Shown: one piece after another, positions 9,201 through 17,367 of the stretch
Layout of the letters: every line of letters starts with the position of its first letter
Position numbering within the stretch: position 1 is the first letter of the stretch
Assembly (NCBI GenBank): GCA_029262275.1
Contig: JAJCZS010000007.1
Coordinates: 1 to 58,784, forward strand
Source of the DNA: Deltaproteobacteria bacterium
GTDB lineage: Bacteria > Desulfobacterota_D > UBA1144 > Nemesobacterales > UBA2774
Length of the DNA stretch: 58,784 bases
Direction of reading: 5' to 3'
Made by a program: the position numbers and the translations under genes
Notes under the pieces: generated by a model
Told to the model about the DNA's origin: nothing
The model's database searches: none
Seen by the model: only the letters and a program-made list of their open reading frames with translations

Positions 9201-9682
9201 TCTATGAGGTCTTCTCTTATTAGTAGATCGCCTTTGCTTATTTTCACAACCAGGTCTTCAAAGTTCTTTCTTGGAATAACTCTCTCAAGGAGGGTATCTA
9301 CTTCAGCTATAACTGGCTCTCCCATTGATGCTGAGTGAAGCCAATTGTTTCTTTCTTTTAAGAACTGCGATTTGGATGAGAATAGGGCCTCACCGACGCC
9401 CGGCTCTTTCTTTTGCAGCACAGCAGGCATATGTTTTAGAAAGAATGAAATGTCGTTTGCTGCAGACTCAGCTTTCCTTTTTGTCGGACATAGCAAAAGA
9501 AAGGGTCTTTTAGTTGAGTGGTATATAGCCGCAATTAAAAAATATTTGGAGGAACCGCTTAGACCACATAGGGGTATTCTCTTCTCACCGGCTTTTATTT
9601 TATTTATAAGGTTCTTAAATTTTTGGTCGTCAAAAAGGTTCTTGTATATAGCTTCATATTTAATACTGGATTGTTTGCTCAC
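6257..9682 (-). CDS. mfd: Transcription-repair coupling factor
   Basis: 1141 residues, close to the 1148 of E. coli Mfd, starting with GTG (9680-9682). The order is: UvrB-like N-terminal domains, the RNA polymerase interaction (CarD-like) domain around GDYIVHVEFGIGIFRNL, then the RecG-like translocase with Walker A GDVGFGKTEVA (about residue 635) and DEEH box (about 737). RRIQLRGRVGRS-type motif VI follows as LRGRVGRSEKKAYAY, then the TRCF C-terminal domain. It displaces RNA polymerase stalled at lesions and recruits UvrA. It sits three bases after leuB within the long minus-strand run. Confidence 0.98.
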   Translation of the reverse strand: MSKQSSIKYEAIYKNLFDDQKFKNLINKIKAGEKRIPLCGLSGSSKYFLIAAIYHSTKRPFLLLCPTKRKAESAANDISFFLKHMPAVLQKKEPGVGEALFSSKSQFLKERNNWLHSASMGEPVIAEVDTLLERVIPRKNFEDLVVKISKGDLLIREDLIEKLRQTGYVETDFVQGRGDISTRGSILDIFSPGHISPIRIEFIGDEVGSIREFNVENQKTTEKLEMTTILPVSSIVLDQASTSRAIKYLRAKGEQGGVTARNKHEIFEPIEKGDRIPNMEWMLPAFYSKLGSIFDYLSNDTLIIEDEPEENADSIESFIEGLSETHMGLKKQLKIVPEIEELYFKNDFIKKNLGKYQNILLTDLEISDHNDVSFSFNTEPIINRQSSEEDSPIDTLSKKIDESKKEGYSLLLAFKTQNEQEKILSLIEERGYKNINSYIGSLSRGFKFQQAKLEILTEEEIFGEKKNRATYKKGKDVPSAFITSFSELKPGDYIVHVEFGIGIFRNLKKLKIGDTEGDFIQCEYSGGDKIYVPVDKLKLVQRYIGDGKPHKIDRLGNQSWTTRVKKVRKAVESVAGELLELYARRKAEKGFQYSKRDETYREFELEFGYEETPDQEAAIEDVMQDMESSKPMDRLICGDVGFGKTEVALRAAFKAAMDGKQVAFLVPTTLLADQHQKTAIQRLKEYPLSIAALSRFNTGKDEKETIKKLEEGKIDIIIGTHKLLNDKIKFKDLGLLIIDEEHRFGVAQKEKLKKLKHGVDVLSLSATPIPRTLQLSLAKIRDISLITTPPEGRQSIETYVYKTSGNIIAEALSNEIKRGGAIFFIHNRIKDIYRVADQVQTLVPNARIEVTHGRMREKPLEESIGKFIKGDIDILVTTAIVESGLDIPRANTIVIDQAHTFGLADLYQLRGRVGRSEKKAYAYLLIPSSKPLTDEAKRRLKVISEFKELGSGFKLALSDLEIRGAGHLFGNEQSGHIADVGLEMYLDMLEGAVKRLQGEVQKEEVEPEISLNMSALIPDDYVSSDAERLLLYKRLSALDSEKEILDLKVELTDRFGDIPEPTLNLIELMDLKLLMKGLYIDKAEIKEKRTVIIFSENSNFYSSFPPKGKMEVFHENDDSIGETRHILQDLHKLENSKSRTH

Positions 9683-9685
9683 GGC

Positions 9686-10780
9686 TTATAGTAGGGGAGC
9701 CTCTTTATGGTTTTTGATTTCCCTGGCCATTTCCTCTCCCATCTCTTTGCATCCAAGTTTTGTCATTCCCTCATGATATATATCAGCGGTTCTAAACCCT
9801 TTCTCAAGCACTCGCTCTACTGCCTCTTCTATTTCTCTTGCCGCTTGGTCGAGGTTAAGGGAGTATTTTAGCATCATTGCCGAGGTTAGTACCATAGCAA
9901 TGGGGTTTGCCATATTCTGCCCCGCAATGTCTGGTGCGCTTCCATGAACAGGCTCGTATATTGCTCCTTCTCCTATACTAGCCGAGGGGAGCATTCCAAG
10001 TGATCCGGTAAGCTGAGCCGCTTCGTCACTTATAATGTCACCAAACATGTTGCCCGCAAGAATTACATCAAAAGTCTTTGGTCTTCTTATAAGCTGCATG
10101 ACTGCATTGTCTACGTAGAGATGCTCTAGCTCTATGTCCGGGTATTCGGTTTCTTGGATTCTAGTTACTGTAGTTCTCCAAAACTGTTTAACTTCGAGCA
10201 CATTAGCTTTATCTATTGAGGTTAATCTTTTCTTTCTTTTCTTAGCTATATCAAATGCTACTCTTGCGATTCTCTCTATTTCCGAAGTTGTATAAGCGAG
10301 AGTGTTAAATCCCCTCTCCTGACCATCTTCTAGTTTTTCGATTCCTCTAGGCTGCCCAAAGTAAATGCCTCCAGTAAGTTCTCTTACAACCATTATGTCT
10401 ACACCCTCAACCACTTCTCTCTTAAGCGTTGAGGCGTCTGCTAGAGCAGGGTATACAACAGCAGGACGTAGATTAGCAAATGCATCAAGTTCTTTTCTAA
10501 GAGCTAAAAGTCCGCTCTCGGGTTTGTTCTCATGAGGAAGGTTTTCCCACTTGGGTCCTCCGACAGCTCCCATTAAAACGGCGTCAGAAGCTTTAGCTTT
10601 TGCAATTACCTCATCTGTGATTGGAACGCCGTGTTCATCAATTGAAGCCCCACCAAATAATTCAGTATCAAACTCAAAATCAATATTATGCCTCTCACCT
10701 ATAATATTAAGAATATCAATACTTACATTTGTTACTTCAACTCCTATTCCGTCTCCGGGAAGAACTAGTACTTTAGGCAC
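9686..10780 (-). CDS. leuB: 3-isopropylmalate dehydrogenase
   Basis: 364 residues, the usual LeuB length. It oxidises and decarboxylates 3-isopropylmalate to 2-oxoisocaproate with NAD in leucine synthesis. Visible marks are the N-terminal LPGDGIGVEV, the NLRPAVVYP loop, the RELTGGIYFGQPRG segment and the signature NMFGDIISDEAAQLTGSLGMLPSASIG with its metal-binding Asp. HGSAPDIAGQNMANP, the NAD site, closes the fold. GGAG precedes the ATG. No other leu gene is in the window; it sits between an FAH hydrolase and mfd. Confidence 0.96.
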   Translation of the reverse strand: MPKVLVLPGDGIGVEVTNVSIDILNIIGERHNIDFEFDTELFGGASIDEHGVPITDEVIAKAKASDAVLMGAVGGPKWENLPHENKPESGLLALRKELDAFANLRPAVVYPALADASTLKREVVEGVDIMVVRELTGGIYFGQPRGIEKLEDGQERGFNTLAYTTSEIERIARVAFDIAKKRKKRLTSIDKANVLEVKQFWRTTVTRIQETEYPDIELEHLYVDNAVMQLIRRPKTFDVILAGNMFGDIISDEAAQLTGSLGMLPSASIGEGAIYEPVHGSAPDIAGQNMANPIAMVLTSAMMLKYSLNLDQAAREIEEAVERVLEKGFRTADIYHEGMTKLGCKEMGEEMAREIKNHKEAPLL

Positions 10781-10862
10781 AATATTTCTCCTTTATATTA
10801 ATTTAGGTGTTCCGTATTTTACCCACAGTGATACTTCAGGGAAAGAGTAAATGTAAATTGAT

Positions 10863-11621
10863 CTAGCCCACGTGGTTTCTAAGTATTCCAATACCCTCTA
10901 TATGAACCTCTACAGTATCGCCTTTTTGCATTGGTCCTATGCCTGAAGGCGTACCAGTTGAGATTATATCACCTGGTAGCAATGTCATAACCTTTGATAC
11001 GAAGCTTATTAGTTTAGGAACCTTAAAAATCTGCATAGAGGTATTTGAGCTTTGTTTTATTTCATCATTCAAGTATGTAGAGATATGCAAATTAAGCGGG
11101 TTAAGCTCAGTTTCTATATATGGCCCAAATGGAGCAAATGTATCAAACCCTTTGCCTCTTGTGTATTGTCCGTCTTTTGCAGTGAGATCTCTAGCTGTGA
11201 CATCATTTAGGCATGTATAGCCGAAAACATAGTCCAGTGCTTCATCCTCACTAACCATTTTTGCTCTTTTTCCTATAACAACCGCGAGCTCCCCTTCATA
11301 ATCTACTCTCGTGGACATATGATCGGGGTACGAGATCGTATCTTCGTGTCCTATTATTGCCGTGTTGGGTTTAATAAAGATCTTTGGGTCCTCAGGTACT
11401 TCAGCGTTCATTTCCTTAGCGTGGTCACTATAGTTTAATCCAATACACACTATTTTAGTTGGAATGCAAGGTGGGAGTATGTTTACCTCATCTAGGTTAT
11501 CTGTTATTTCTGTCGGCATGTAGTCTCCAAACAGATCCCAGTCTATCTCTCTAATTAAGTTACCTTCAAGAATCCCGTATTTTTGGATTTTCTCTTGATC
11601 TTCATATCTGACATACTTCAT
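10863..11621 (-). CDS. Fumarylacetoacetate hydrolase (FAH) family protein
   Basis: 252 residues with the full FAH fold. Marks are CIGLNYSDHAKEM, KPNTAIIGHEDTI, the metal-site segment VDYEGELAVVIGK, NDVTARDLT and STGTPSGIG. Members cleave or tautomerise beta-diketo acids, for example fumarylpyruvate, acylpyruvates or oxaloacetate, using Mg or Mn. Substrate cannot be assigned from sequence. The protein is cytosolic. It lies 47 bp downstream of truA and 82 bp upstream of leuB in the same direction; no aromatic degradation genes are nearby, which favours a housekeeping role such as oxaloacetate tautomerase or acylpyruvase. Confidence 0.92.
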   Translation of the reverse strand: MKYVRYEDQEKIQKYGILEGNLIREIDWDLFGDYMPTEITDNLDEVNILPPCIPTKIVCIGLNYSDHAKEMNAEVPEDPKIFIKPNTAIIGHEDTISYPDHMSTRVDYEGELAVVIGKRAKMVSEDEALDYVFGYTCLNDVTARDLTAKDGQYTRGKGFDTFAPFGPYIETELNPLNLHISTYLNDEIKQSSNTSMQIFKVPKLISFVSKVMTLLPGDIISTGTPSGIGPMQKGDTVEVHIEGIGILRNHVG

Positions 11622-11668
11622 TTTTTCACCTCAGTCTATATATAATGAGTGAGACATTATACCCAATT

Positions 11669-12406
11669 TTAGTATTTGACTTCTTTTAAGTAGAGTCCCT
11701 GCGGTGGAGCTGCATACACAAACTTTGTTTTTTCTCCGGAGTGAAGAATTTCTGCAAAATCTGAAGGACTTATCTTTCCTTTTCCTACCTGAACAAGAGT
11801 ACCAATAAGGAGTCTTACCATTCTCTTTAGAAACCCCGTTGCCTCTATACTAAATTGAATCATATTGTTCTCTAATGGTTCTATAGAGACTTTTAATACT
11901 GTTCTCACCGTTGTTTTTACTTCCGCTCCCGATTGAGCAAACGCCTTAAAATCATGCTCACCAACTAGAATTTCGGAGGATTCCTTCATTTTGCTTATAT
12001 CAAGACTGTGGGGAATAAACCAAGCTCTGTGTCGTAGTAGTGCAGAAGGATGGGGGCTATTAAATATCTTATAAATGTATATCTTGCTCTTTGCAGAGAA
12101 CTGCGCATGAAAATCGGGCTCTGCCTCTGTGGAATCTACAATGGTTATGTCTTTAGGAAGGACAGAGTTAAGGCCCATCTGAAACTCACCTGCTTTAATG
12201 TTGCTCTTTGTTGTAAAATTTGCCACTTGCTTTTGTGCATGTACCCCCGAGTCTGTTCTGCCTGAGCCAAAGAGATTTATGCTCTCGCCTGTTATATTAC
12301 TTAGAGCATTCTCTATTTCTTGCTGTATCGTGGGTCCTTGTGGTTGCTTTTGCCAGCCACAGTAGTTTGTACCCTCATACTCAACTACAATCTTGATGTT
12401 TCTCAT
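11669..12406 (-). CDS. truA: tRNA pseudouridine(38-40) synthase
   Basis: 245 residues. Starts NIKIVVEYEGTNYCGWQKQP, has the catalytic loop GSGRTDSGVHA with D52 as nucleophile, and the C-terminal FLKRMVRLLIGTLVQVGKG segment typical of TruA. It converts uridines 38-40 of the tRNA anticodon stem to pseudouridine. It begins three bases after the stop of the permease gene, so the two are coupled. Confidence 0.97.
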   Translation of the reverse strand: MRNIKIVVEYEGTNYCGWQKQPQGPTIQQEIENALSNITGESINLFGSGRTDSGVHAQKQVANFTTKSNIKAGEFQMGLNSVLPKDITIVDSTEAEPDFHAQFSAKSKIYIYKIFNSPHPSALLRHRAWFIPHSLDISKMKESSEILVGEHDFKAFAQSGAEVKTTVRTVLKVSIEPLENNMIQFSIEATGFLKRMVRLLIGTLVQVGKGKISPSDFAEILHSGEKTKFVYAAPPQGLYLKEVKY

Positions 12407-12409
12407 TTA

Positions 12410-13342
12410 CTAAATGCCGTCCTTATCAAACTTTATTCTAGGATCAAGGTATACATACAATATATCTACAACCAGGTTGGCAAGCACTAATATGATTGTA
12501 TATACAATAGTGATTCCCATCACAAGTGGGTAATCCCTATTTGAGACTGCGAGCACAAAGAACCTTCCTATTCCCGGAATAGCAAAAATGTGCTCTACTA
12601 CGAATGATCCCGTAATCAAAAATGCAGTTATAGGTCCAATTACTGTTACAACTGGTATAAGGGCGTTTCTTAGAATATGTTTTGTAATCACAACAAAATT
12701 GCTAAGTCCTTTAGCGCGCGCTGTTCTAACAAAAAGAGCTTCAGAGGTCTCGAGCATGCTTGCTCGTATTAGACGAGCTAGATACGCAGCAGGACCTGCG
12801 GCTAGAGTGAGAGCCGGCAGAACTACATGGCTTGGACTTCCCCATAGGGCTGCCGGGAAAATCCTAAACTTAACAGAGAAGAAATAGATAAGAACCGCAC
12901 CTATAACAAAACTAGGCACTGATACAAGAGCTGTGGCCGTGGATACGGCAAAAAAGTCGAAGAGGCCCCTTGGTTTTATAGCAGATACAATTCCCACAAT
13001 GCTCCCTAGTGCTATGGATATAAAGAGCCCAATAAGACCAAGTTCAACAGATACAGGGAGAGTCTCCCTTATTATATCGTTTACTGATCTGTCTACATAT
13101 TTGTAAGAGGGGCCAAAGTCTCCCTTTGATAGACCTTTTAGGTATAGAACATATTGTTTCCAGGCGGGTTGGTCTAGATTGTATTTAGCTTCTATGTTCT
13201 GACGGATTTGATCAGGCAGCTCTTTTTCTTCATCAAAAGGACCACCCGGGAGCATTCTTAGAAGGAAGAAAGTTATAGTTACAACAACTAATACGACAAA
13301 TAACCCTGTAAAGGCGCGGCTGAGAATAAATTTGAGAATCAA
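12410..13342 (-). CDS. OppB/DppB-type ABC transporter permease
   Basis: 310 residues with six predicted membrane helices. It has the OppB-family N-terminal signature (TITFFLLRMLPGGPF) and the EAA loop VRTARAKGLSNFVVITKHILRNALIPV that docks to the ATPase. It would form one half of the channel for peptides, nickel or similar solutes. No OppC partner, ATPase or binding protein is found beside it, which is unusual because these subunits normally lie together. The gene sits 14 bp after the S41 peptidase and 3 bp before truA. The partner genes could lie elsewhere on the chromosome. Confidence 0.93.
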   Translation of the reverse strand: MILKFILSRAFTGLFVVLVVVTITFFLLRMLPGGPFDEEKELPDQIRQNIEAKYNLDQPAWKQYVLYLKGLSKGDFGPSYKYVDRSVNDIIRETLPVSVELGLIGLFISIALGSIVGIVSAIKPRGLFDFFAVSTATALVSVPSFVIGAVLIYFFSVKFRIFPAALWGSPSHVVLPALTLAAGPAAYLARLIRASMLETSEALFVRTARAKGLSNFVVITKHILRNALIPVVTVIGPITAFLITGSFVVEHIFAIPGIGRFFVLAVSNRDYPLVMGITIVYTIILVLANLVVDILYVYLDPRIKFDKDGI

Positions 13343-13355
13343 GCCCGCTTCCTTT

Positions 13356-16292
13356 TCAACCCTCTTTTCTCACTACAAAGCTTTGTTTTGAAAGAAGGCC
13401 TTTAGAGTCTTTGGCAATCACAGTTATCAGATTAATATCATCTTCAAGAGTGAGGTCTATTGAAACAGGCACATTTGTTTTTGTAGAAGGAAGCAGCGCA
13501 ACCTTATCATCACCCAGGAATACAGAGATAAGCTCTATTCCGTCTTTATCCTCTATATCTCCATAAAGATTAATAACATCTGATTTTGTTGAGACCGGCA
13601 AATCTATAAGCTTAATAATTGGTGGAGCCTCAAAAGCTTCTTGAAAAAGAGGCTTAATAGTTTCGGAATTCTCTGAATCCTTCACACTGGCAATTTTATC
13701 TTTGTTAATCCATCCAGACATGCCCTCATTTAAATTTACCTTGATCCACCCATCTGTTTGGCCAGTCGAATTGAACTTGGTTCCTTCTTGCGATAGGGCA
13801 ATAATCGGGGCACTAGCAAATCCCCCGCCTCTTATTGGAGTATTTCCCTGAGTTACAGTTATATCCTCTTCTATAGCTTTATAGGCTGAAACATCAGCAC
13901 TATTAGGTATTGATACTTTACTAGTTATACCATCTCTGAATATCTCATCTACAATCTGGATTTCAAATTCAATTGGAGCGTCTGATTTTTTAACATTAAA
14001 GGTAAAGTTGGTTTCTTCTATTTGTTGTGGTGAAAGATTCTCTATCTCTGCTCTTCCTTTTTCCAAAAATATAGTGTCTCCAGAAAGATTCTTTAGGCTT
14101 AAAATTGTTTTCTCCGAAGCTCCTCCACCAATATTCTTTACTCTTAGTACAAGTGCAATTGTTTCGCCCGCCTCAGGTATTCCGTTTCCATTTCCGGATG
14201 ATCCAAACCGTCCATCATCAACTATTTCATAGTTAAATGCGTAGAGTGGTCTGGCAAGAGCGTCTATATTAAGGTTAAAGTCATAATCCGCAATTGTAGA
14301 TTTATGAGCATCTTGGAATTTAAGTGAAATTTTATCTTCTCTTTTTAGTGCCCATTTTGGTATTTCAATTTTTGTGCTCCAGACTTTTTTCTCGCCAGGA
14401 TTTAACTTTCCATATATAAGCTCTTTTCTATCTAGAACTAAATTCTCAGACTCGGTTGTTGCACTTAATCTGTATAGGGGGTCAGGTCCGGTGTTCTCTA
14501 CCTCTACTGTTATCTCAACTTCTTCCCCTGCTTTTGCTTGTGGGATTTGAGGAAGAATATTTACATTCAAAGACGGAGTAGATGAAGGGGCTTTCCCGAA
14601 AGACCAGTCTACTCCCAGTGTCTGCCACTGATTTACAATTTTCTTGTCTTGATCTTTTGTTATCTCGCTTATGTCTTTTTGAATTTGATCCAGAGCCTGT
14701 TGTCTAGAAGGGGCCTTTGAGGATAGGATGATATCCTTAGCTAGCGATACATAGAAGTCTTTTTCAATTTTCTCTCTTTTTTCTTTCTTTGTTAAAGCTT
14801 CTTCAGGAGTAGGTTCCTCTTCGTTATCATTTACCTCTATATCCTGAAGATAGGTTATAGAATATATAGGGTTTTCCCTATTATCTTGAGCTGCTTTGTC
14901 TGATTTCCCATTTAGCTTGTTTAACCTAGGTTCTAAATTTGAGTTAAAAATTATTGAATCCTCGGTAATTGTTGTGGGATGTAAAATAATGTCCGGAGTA
15001 ACGCCAACGTCCTGAATTGATATATCCCCAGGGGTTAAATACTGGGCAATAGTTAGTTTTAGGGCTGATCCATCGTTTAAATCAAATATTTGTTGCACAG
15101 ATCCCTTACCAAAAGTCCTTTCCCCTATTATTACTGCCCGCTCATTGTTCTTAAGAGCTCCTGCAACAATTTCTGATGCGCTTGCACTACCCGCATCCAC
15201 TAGTACAACTACATTTCCAGAGTATTGTTGGTCTTTGTCGTTTGCATGGTAACGCTTTTGGGAGTTACCTACTTTAGTTGTTACTATTACTCCATCAGTT
15301 AGGAACAGATCTGAAATCCTTTCTGCCTGGTCCAATAATCCTCCAGGATTTCCTCTAAGATCAAGAATTAGTCCTTTTGGATCATCTCCCCCGTTTTTCA
15401 GATTCTCAACAATACTATCTAAAGTGTTTTTCTGAAAATCCCTTATTCTTACATATCTTATCCCGTTATCCAGATCGAACGTTTCAACACTTTCAATCTT
15501 TATAGTATCGCGAGTAATTTTATATTCCTTAGGTTGAGCAAAGTTATCTCGGTCAATATGGATAGCAACTTGAGATCCCTTGGGGCCTCTTAATTTACTA
15601 ACAGCCTCTATTAGAGACATGTTTATGGTCGATTCATCTTCTATTTGTACGATCTTGTCGTTGGGTTTGATTCCCACACTGTGTGCAGGTGTTCCTTCGA
15701 TTGGAGATATTACTGTTAGCTCCCCGTCTCTGATTCCTATAACAATTCCTAGTCCCCCAAAACTTCCTTCCGTCTCAATCATGAATTCTTTATAAACCTG
15801 AGGCACGATGATTCCTGAATGTGCATCTAAAGTTTTTAGCATCTCATCGAGCACTGCATACTCTATTTCATCTATCTCATAATCTTTGGAATCTAATTTG
15901 GGTGTTACAAAAGTGAAAATTTCATTTAACTTATTTGATACATCATTTAGATCCTGTATGCCGCCCATGTCAAAAGTTTGTTTTTCATTAACTACCTGAA
16001 CCTCAACAACCGATCCTTCTTCACCTTTGGGAAAATCTACAAGGACTTCATCAACTATTCTTTCAAGTCGGCCCAATGCCTGTATAAACATGTTTTTTGG
16101 CTCTATAGCAGTTTTGTTCACATAGTATCGGTTTACATATTGCATTACGATATTTGTTATATTTAGATTCTGAGCTCGGGTTGTTGTTTCAAAGTTCCCT
16201 AGGCTAGGTGCGAAAAATAAAACGTAGGAAAGTGCAATAAGTACAGTTCCTGAAATTATTATTCTTTTAACTGTTGTCGAAAACCTTATCAA
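13356..16292 (-). CDS. S41 C-terminal processing peptidase with long C-terminal extension
   Basis: 978 residues, about twice the usual CtpA length. After an N-terminal signal or anchor helix (residues 8-28) comes a PDZ domain (about 170-250, GLGIVIG and GIKPNDKIVQI). The S41 core follows, with LRGNPGG, the catalytic Ser in GSASASE (S371) and the lysine in FGKGSV (K396), 25 residues apart as expected. The C-terminal half has two CARDB-like beta-sandwich modules (about 575-780), an SH3-like module ending GMSGWINKDKI and a last Ig-like module. The architecture resembles the MXAN_5808 family of myxobacteria. It probably trims periplasmic or envelope proteins. GGAG precedes the ATG. It heads the long minus-strand run. 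Confidence 0.93.
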   Translation of the reverse strand: MIRFSTTVKRIIISGTVLIALSYVLFFAPSLGNFETTTRAQNLNITNIVMQYVNRYYVNKTAIEPKNMFIQALGRLERIVDEVLVDFPKGEEGSVVEVQVVNEKQTFDMGGIQDLNDVSNKLNEIFTFVTPKLDSKDYEIDEIEYAVLDEMLKTLDAHSGIIVPQVYKEFMIETEGSFGGLGIVIGIRDGELTVISPIEGTPAHSVGIKPNDKIVQIEDESTINMSLIEAVSKLRGPKGSQVAIHIDRDNFAQPKEYKITRDTIKIESVETFDLDNGIRYVRIRDFQKNTLDSIVENLKNGGDDPKGLILDLRGNPGGLLDQAERISDLFLTDGVIVTTKVGNSQKRYHANDKDQQYSGNVVVLVDAGSASASEIVAGALKNNERAVIIGERTFGKGSVQQIFDLNDGSALKLTIAQYLTPGDISIQDVGVTPDIILHPTTITEDSIIFNSNLEPRLNKLNGKSDKAAQDNRENPIYSITYLQDIEVNDNEEEPTPEEALTKKEKREKIEKDFYVSLAKDIILSSKAPSRQQALDQIQKDISEITKDQDKKIVNQWQTLGVDWSFGKAPSSTPSLNVNILPQIPQAKAGEEVEITVEVENTGPDPLYRLSATTESENLVLDRKELIYGKLNPGEKKVWSTKIEIPKWALKREDKISLKFQDAHKSTIADYDFNLNIDALARPLYAFNYEIVDDGRFGSSGNGNGIPEAGETIALVLRVKNIGGGASEKTILSLKNLSGDTIFLEKGRAEIENLSPQQIEETNFTFNVKKSDAPIEFEIQIVDEIFRDGITSKVSIPNSADVSAYKAIEEDITVTQGNTPIRGGGFASAPIIALSQEGTKFNSTGQTDGWIKVNLNEGMSGWINKDKIASVKDSENSETIKPLFQEAFEAPPIIKLIDLPVSTKSDVINLYGDIEDKDGIELISVFLGDDKVALLPSTKTNVPVSIDLTLEDDINLITVIAKDSKGLLSKQSFVVRKEG

Positions 16293-17061
16293 AATTGTTC
16301 TCCTTCTTAATTTAGAATAATTATCACACCATATACTGTGGCAATCAAATAGTAAGGTTACAATGTACGCATAATTGTTTTCAGAATTTTAAATTATACT
16401 CTAGAAATTGAATTGTTTAACGGAATTCCACAAATTCCTAAAATAATTGTAAAAGATGTTCCAAGCTAAAGGTTGTTGTAAACTCAAAGTTCCTAAACAT
16501 TTTTATGCCTATTGTTTAGTATATGCAATATATGTTTTCTATTCATCAGTTTTCTTATAGAGTGTATTTGCTTGTAGATCAACCTAATGTGTAGAAGCAA
16601 ACAATAGTATGTTTAATTGGTCGTTTCTGACTTTTAAAGGACTTCTTGTGAAATGGGTGATCAGTTATTACAAATAGGTAAACCGGATTTCACAACTTAC
16701 AAGGTTGCAAATGAAGTTAGGCGGCCCTGCCTATTAATTAGAAAAGAGGATTTGAGTGTAAAATTCTATTGACTATTATATTCTTATTATAGATTCTATC
16801 GATTCTAATCAAACATGTTAGAATATGTTAGGTTATAATTATATTTAGCATGATAGTTTGTATTGATTCTTGTTAATTAGAGTCTATTTGGTCAATGACA
16901 TAATATAAAGCATTTTAAATATAAGTGTTTTGTGATATTATGGTGCTCAATAACAAACTCGATAGGAGATATACTGTAGAAGCTGAGTCGAAGGTTTATT
17001 CTTTAACCCGCAAACTCAGAAAGGGGAGGAATTAGATTTTTAGATCCTAATTTAAAAACAC

Positions 17062-17090
17062 TTGACAATGTTTTCTATTTATGATGTAAT
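17062..17090 (+). promoter_or_regulatory. Promoter P1 for exported-protein operon
   Basis: TTGACA at 17062-17067, a 17-bp spacer, then TGTAAT at 17085-17090. The -35 is perfect and the spacing ideal, giving a start near 17097. Confidence 0.65.
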
Positions 17091-17119
17091 TGCTTTAATT
17101 TTGAAGGAGGAAGGATGTG

Positions 17120-17233
17120 ATGTCATATGTCCAGTTGGTTCTCGGATTTACAAGAGAAAAGGGCTTGACAACTCCCCTAAACTATGTTGTAATTCTGAGC
17201 AGTTTAGGATTTAACGGGAGATTTGTTTTTTGA
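17120..17233 (+). CDS. Possible 37-residue leader or small protein
   Basis: An ATG at 17120 stands 9 bp after a perfect GGAGG (17106-17110), just downstream of promoter P1, and the frame runs 37 codons to a TGA at 17231-17233. The peptide (MSYVQLVLGFTREKGL... FVF) has a hydrophobic middle and no recognisable family. Promoter P2 lies inside the frame, so only P1 transcripts would carry it. It may be a leader peptide, a small protein or a chance frame after a strong ribosome site. Confidence 0.3.
   Translation: MSYVQLVLGFTREKGLTTPLNYVVILSSLGFNGRFVF
17165..17193 (+). promoter_or_regulatory. Promoter P2 for exported-protein operon
   Basis: TTGACA at 17165-17170, a 17-bp spacer, then TGTAAT at 17188-17193. 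Both boxes and the spacing equal those of the promoter 103 bp upstream, while the spacers differ. An inverted repeat flanks the -10 box. Confidence 0.65.
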
Positions 17234-17274
17234 GGGAGATGGAGATTGCTTGACGTTTTTAAATCCCAAACTTT

Positions 17275-17298
17275 TTTAGTTGTTAATTTAGTTGTTAA
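17275..17298 (+). repeat. Tandem 12-bp direct repeat before the ribosome site
   Basis: TTTAGTTGTTAA occurs twice without a gap, at 17275-17286 and 17287-17298, immediately before the AAAGGAGG ribosome site at 17303-17310. It could be an operator or an RNA-binding element in the leader. Confidence 0.6.
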
Positions 17299-17367
17299 AA
17301 TGAAAGGAGGATGTATATGATCAAAGGAAACTTAATGAACAATACCAAAACAAGGAGGAAAGGTTCA

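Larger units (their letters stand above)
16293..17310. other. 1-kb AT-rich intergenic regulatory region
   Basis: No gene homologue is seen between the S41 gene and the exported-protein genes. On the minus strand, TTTGAT, 18 bp, GATAAT (with a TG extension) lies just upstream of the S41 gene and may be its promoter. The plus half holds ATGTTAG repeats near 16815-16830 and a CTGAGT/ACTCAG hairpin (16983-16988 with 17015-17020). AATTAG/CTAATT arms flank 17040, two TTGACA promoters follow, and a CCTAAACT/AGTTTAGG pair (17176-17183 with 17201-17208) encloses the second -10 box. The length and layering suggest a heavily controlled downstream operon. No known riboswitch was recognised. Confidence 0.6.

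Noticed and set aside
16978-17040. Riboswitch in the surface-protein leader
   Set aside because: A hairpin is visible, but none of the consensus elements I know (c-di-GMP, preQ1, SAM, fluoride) fits.
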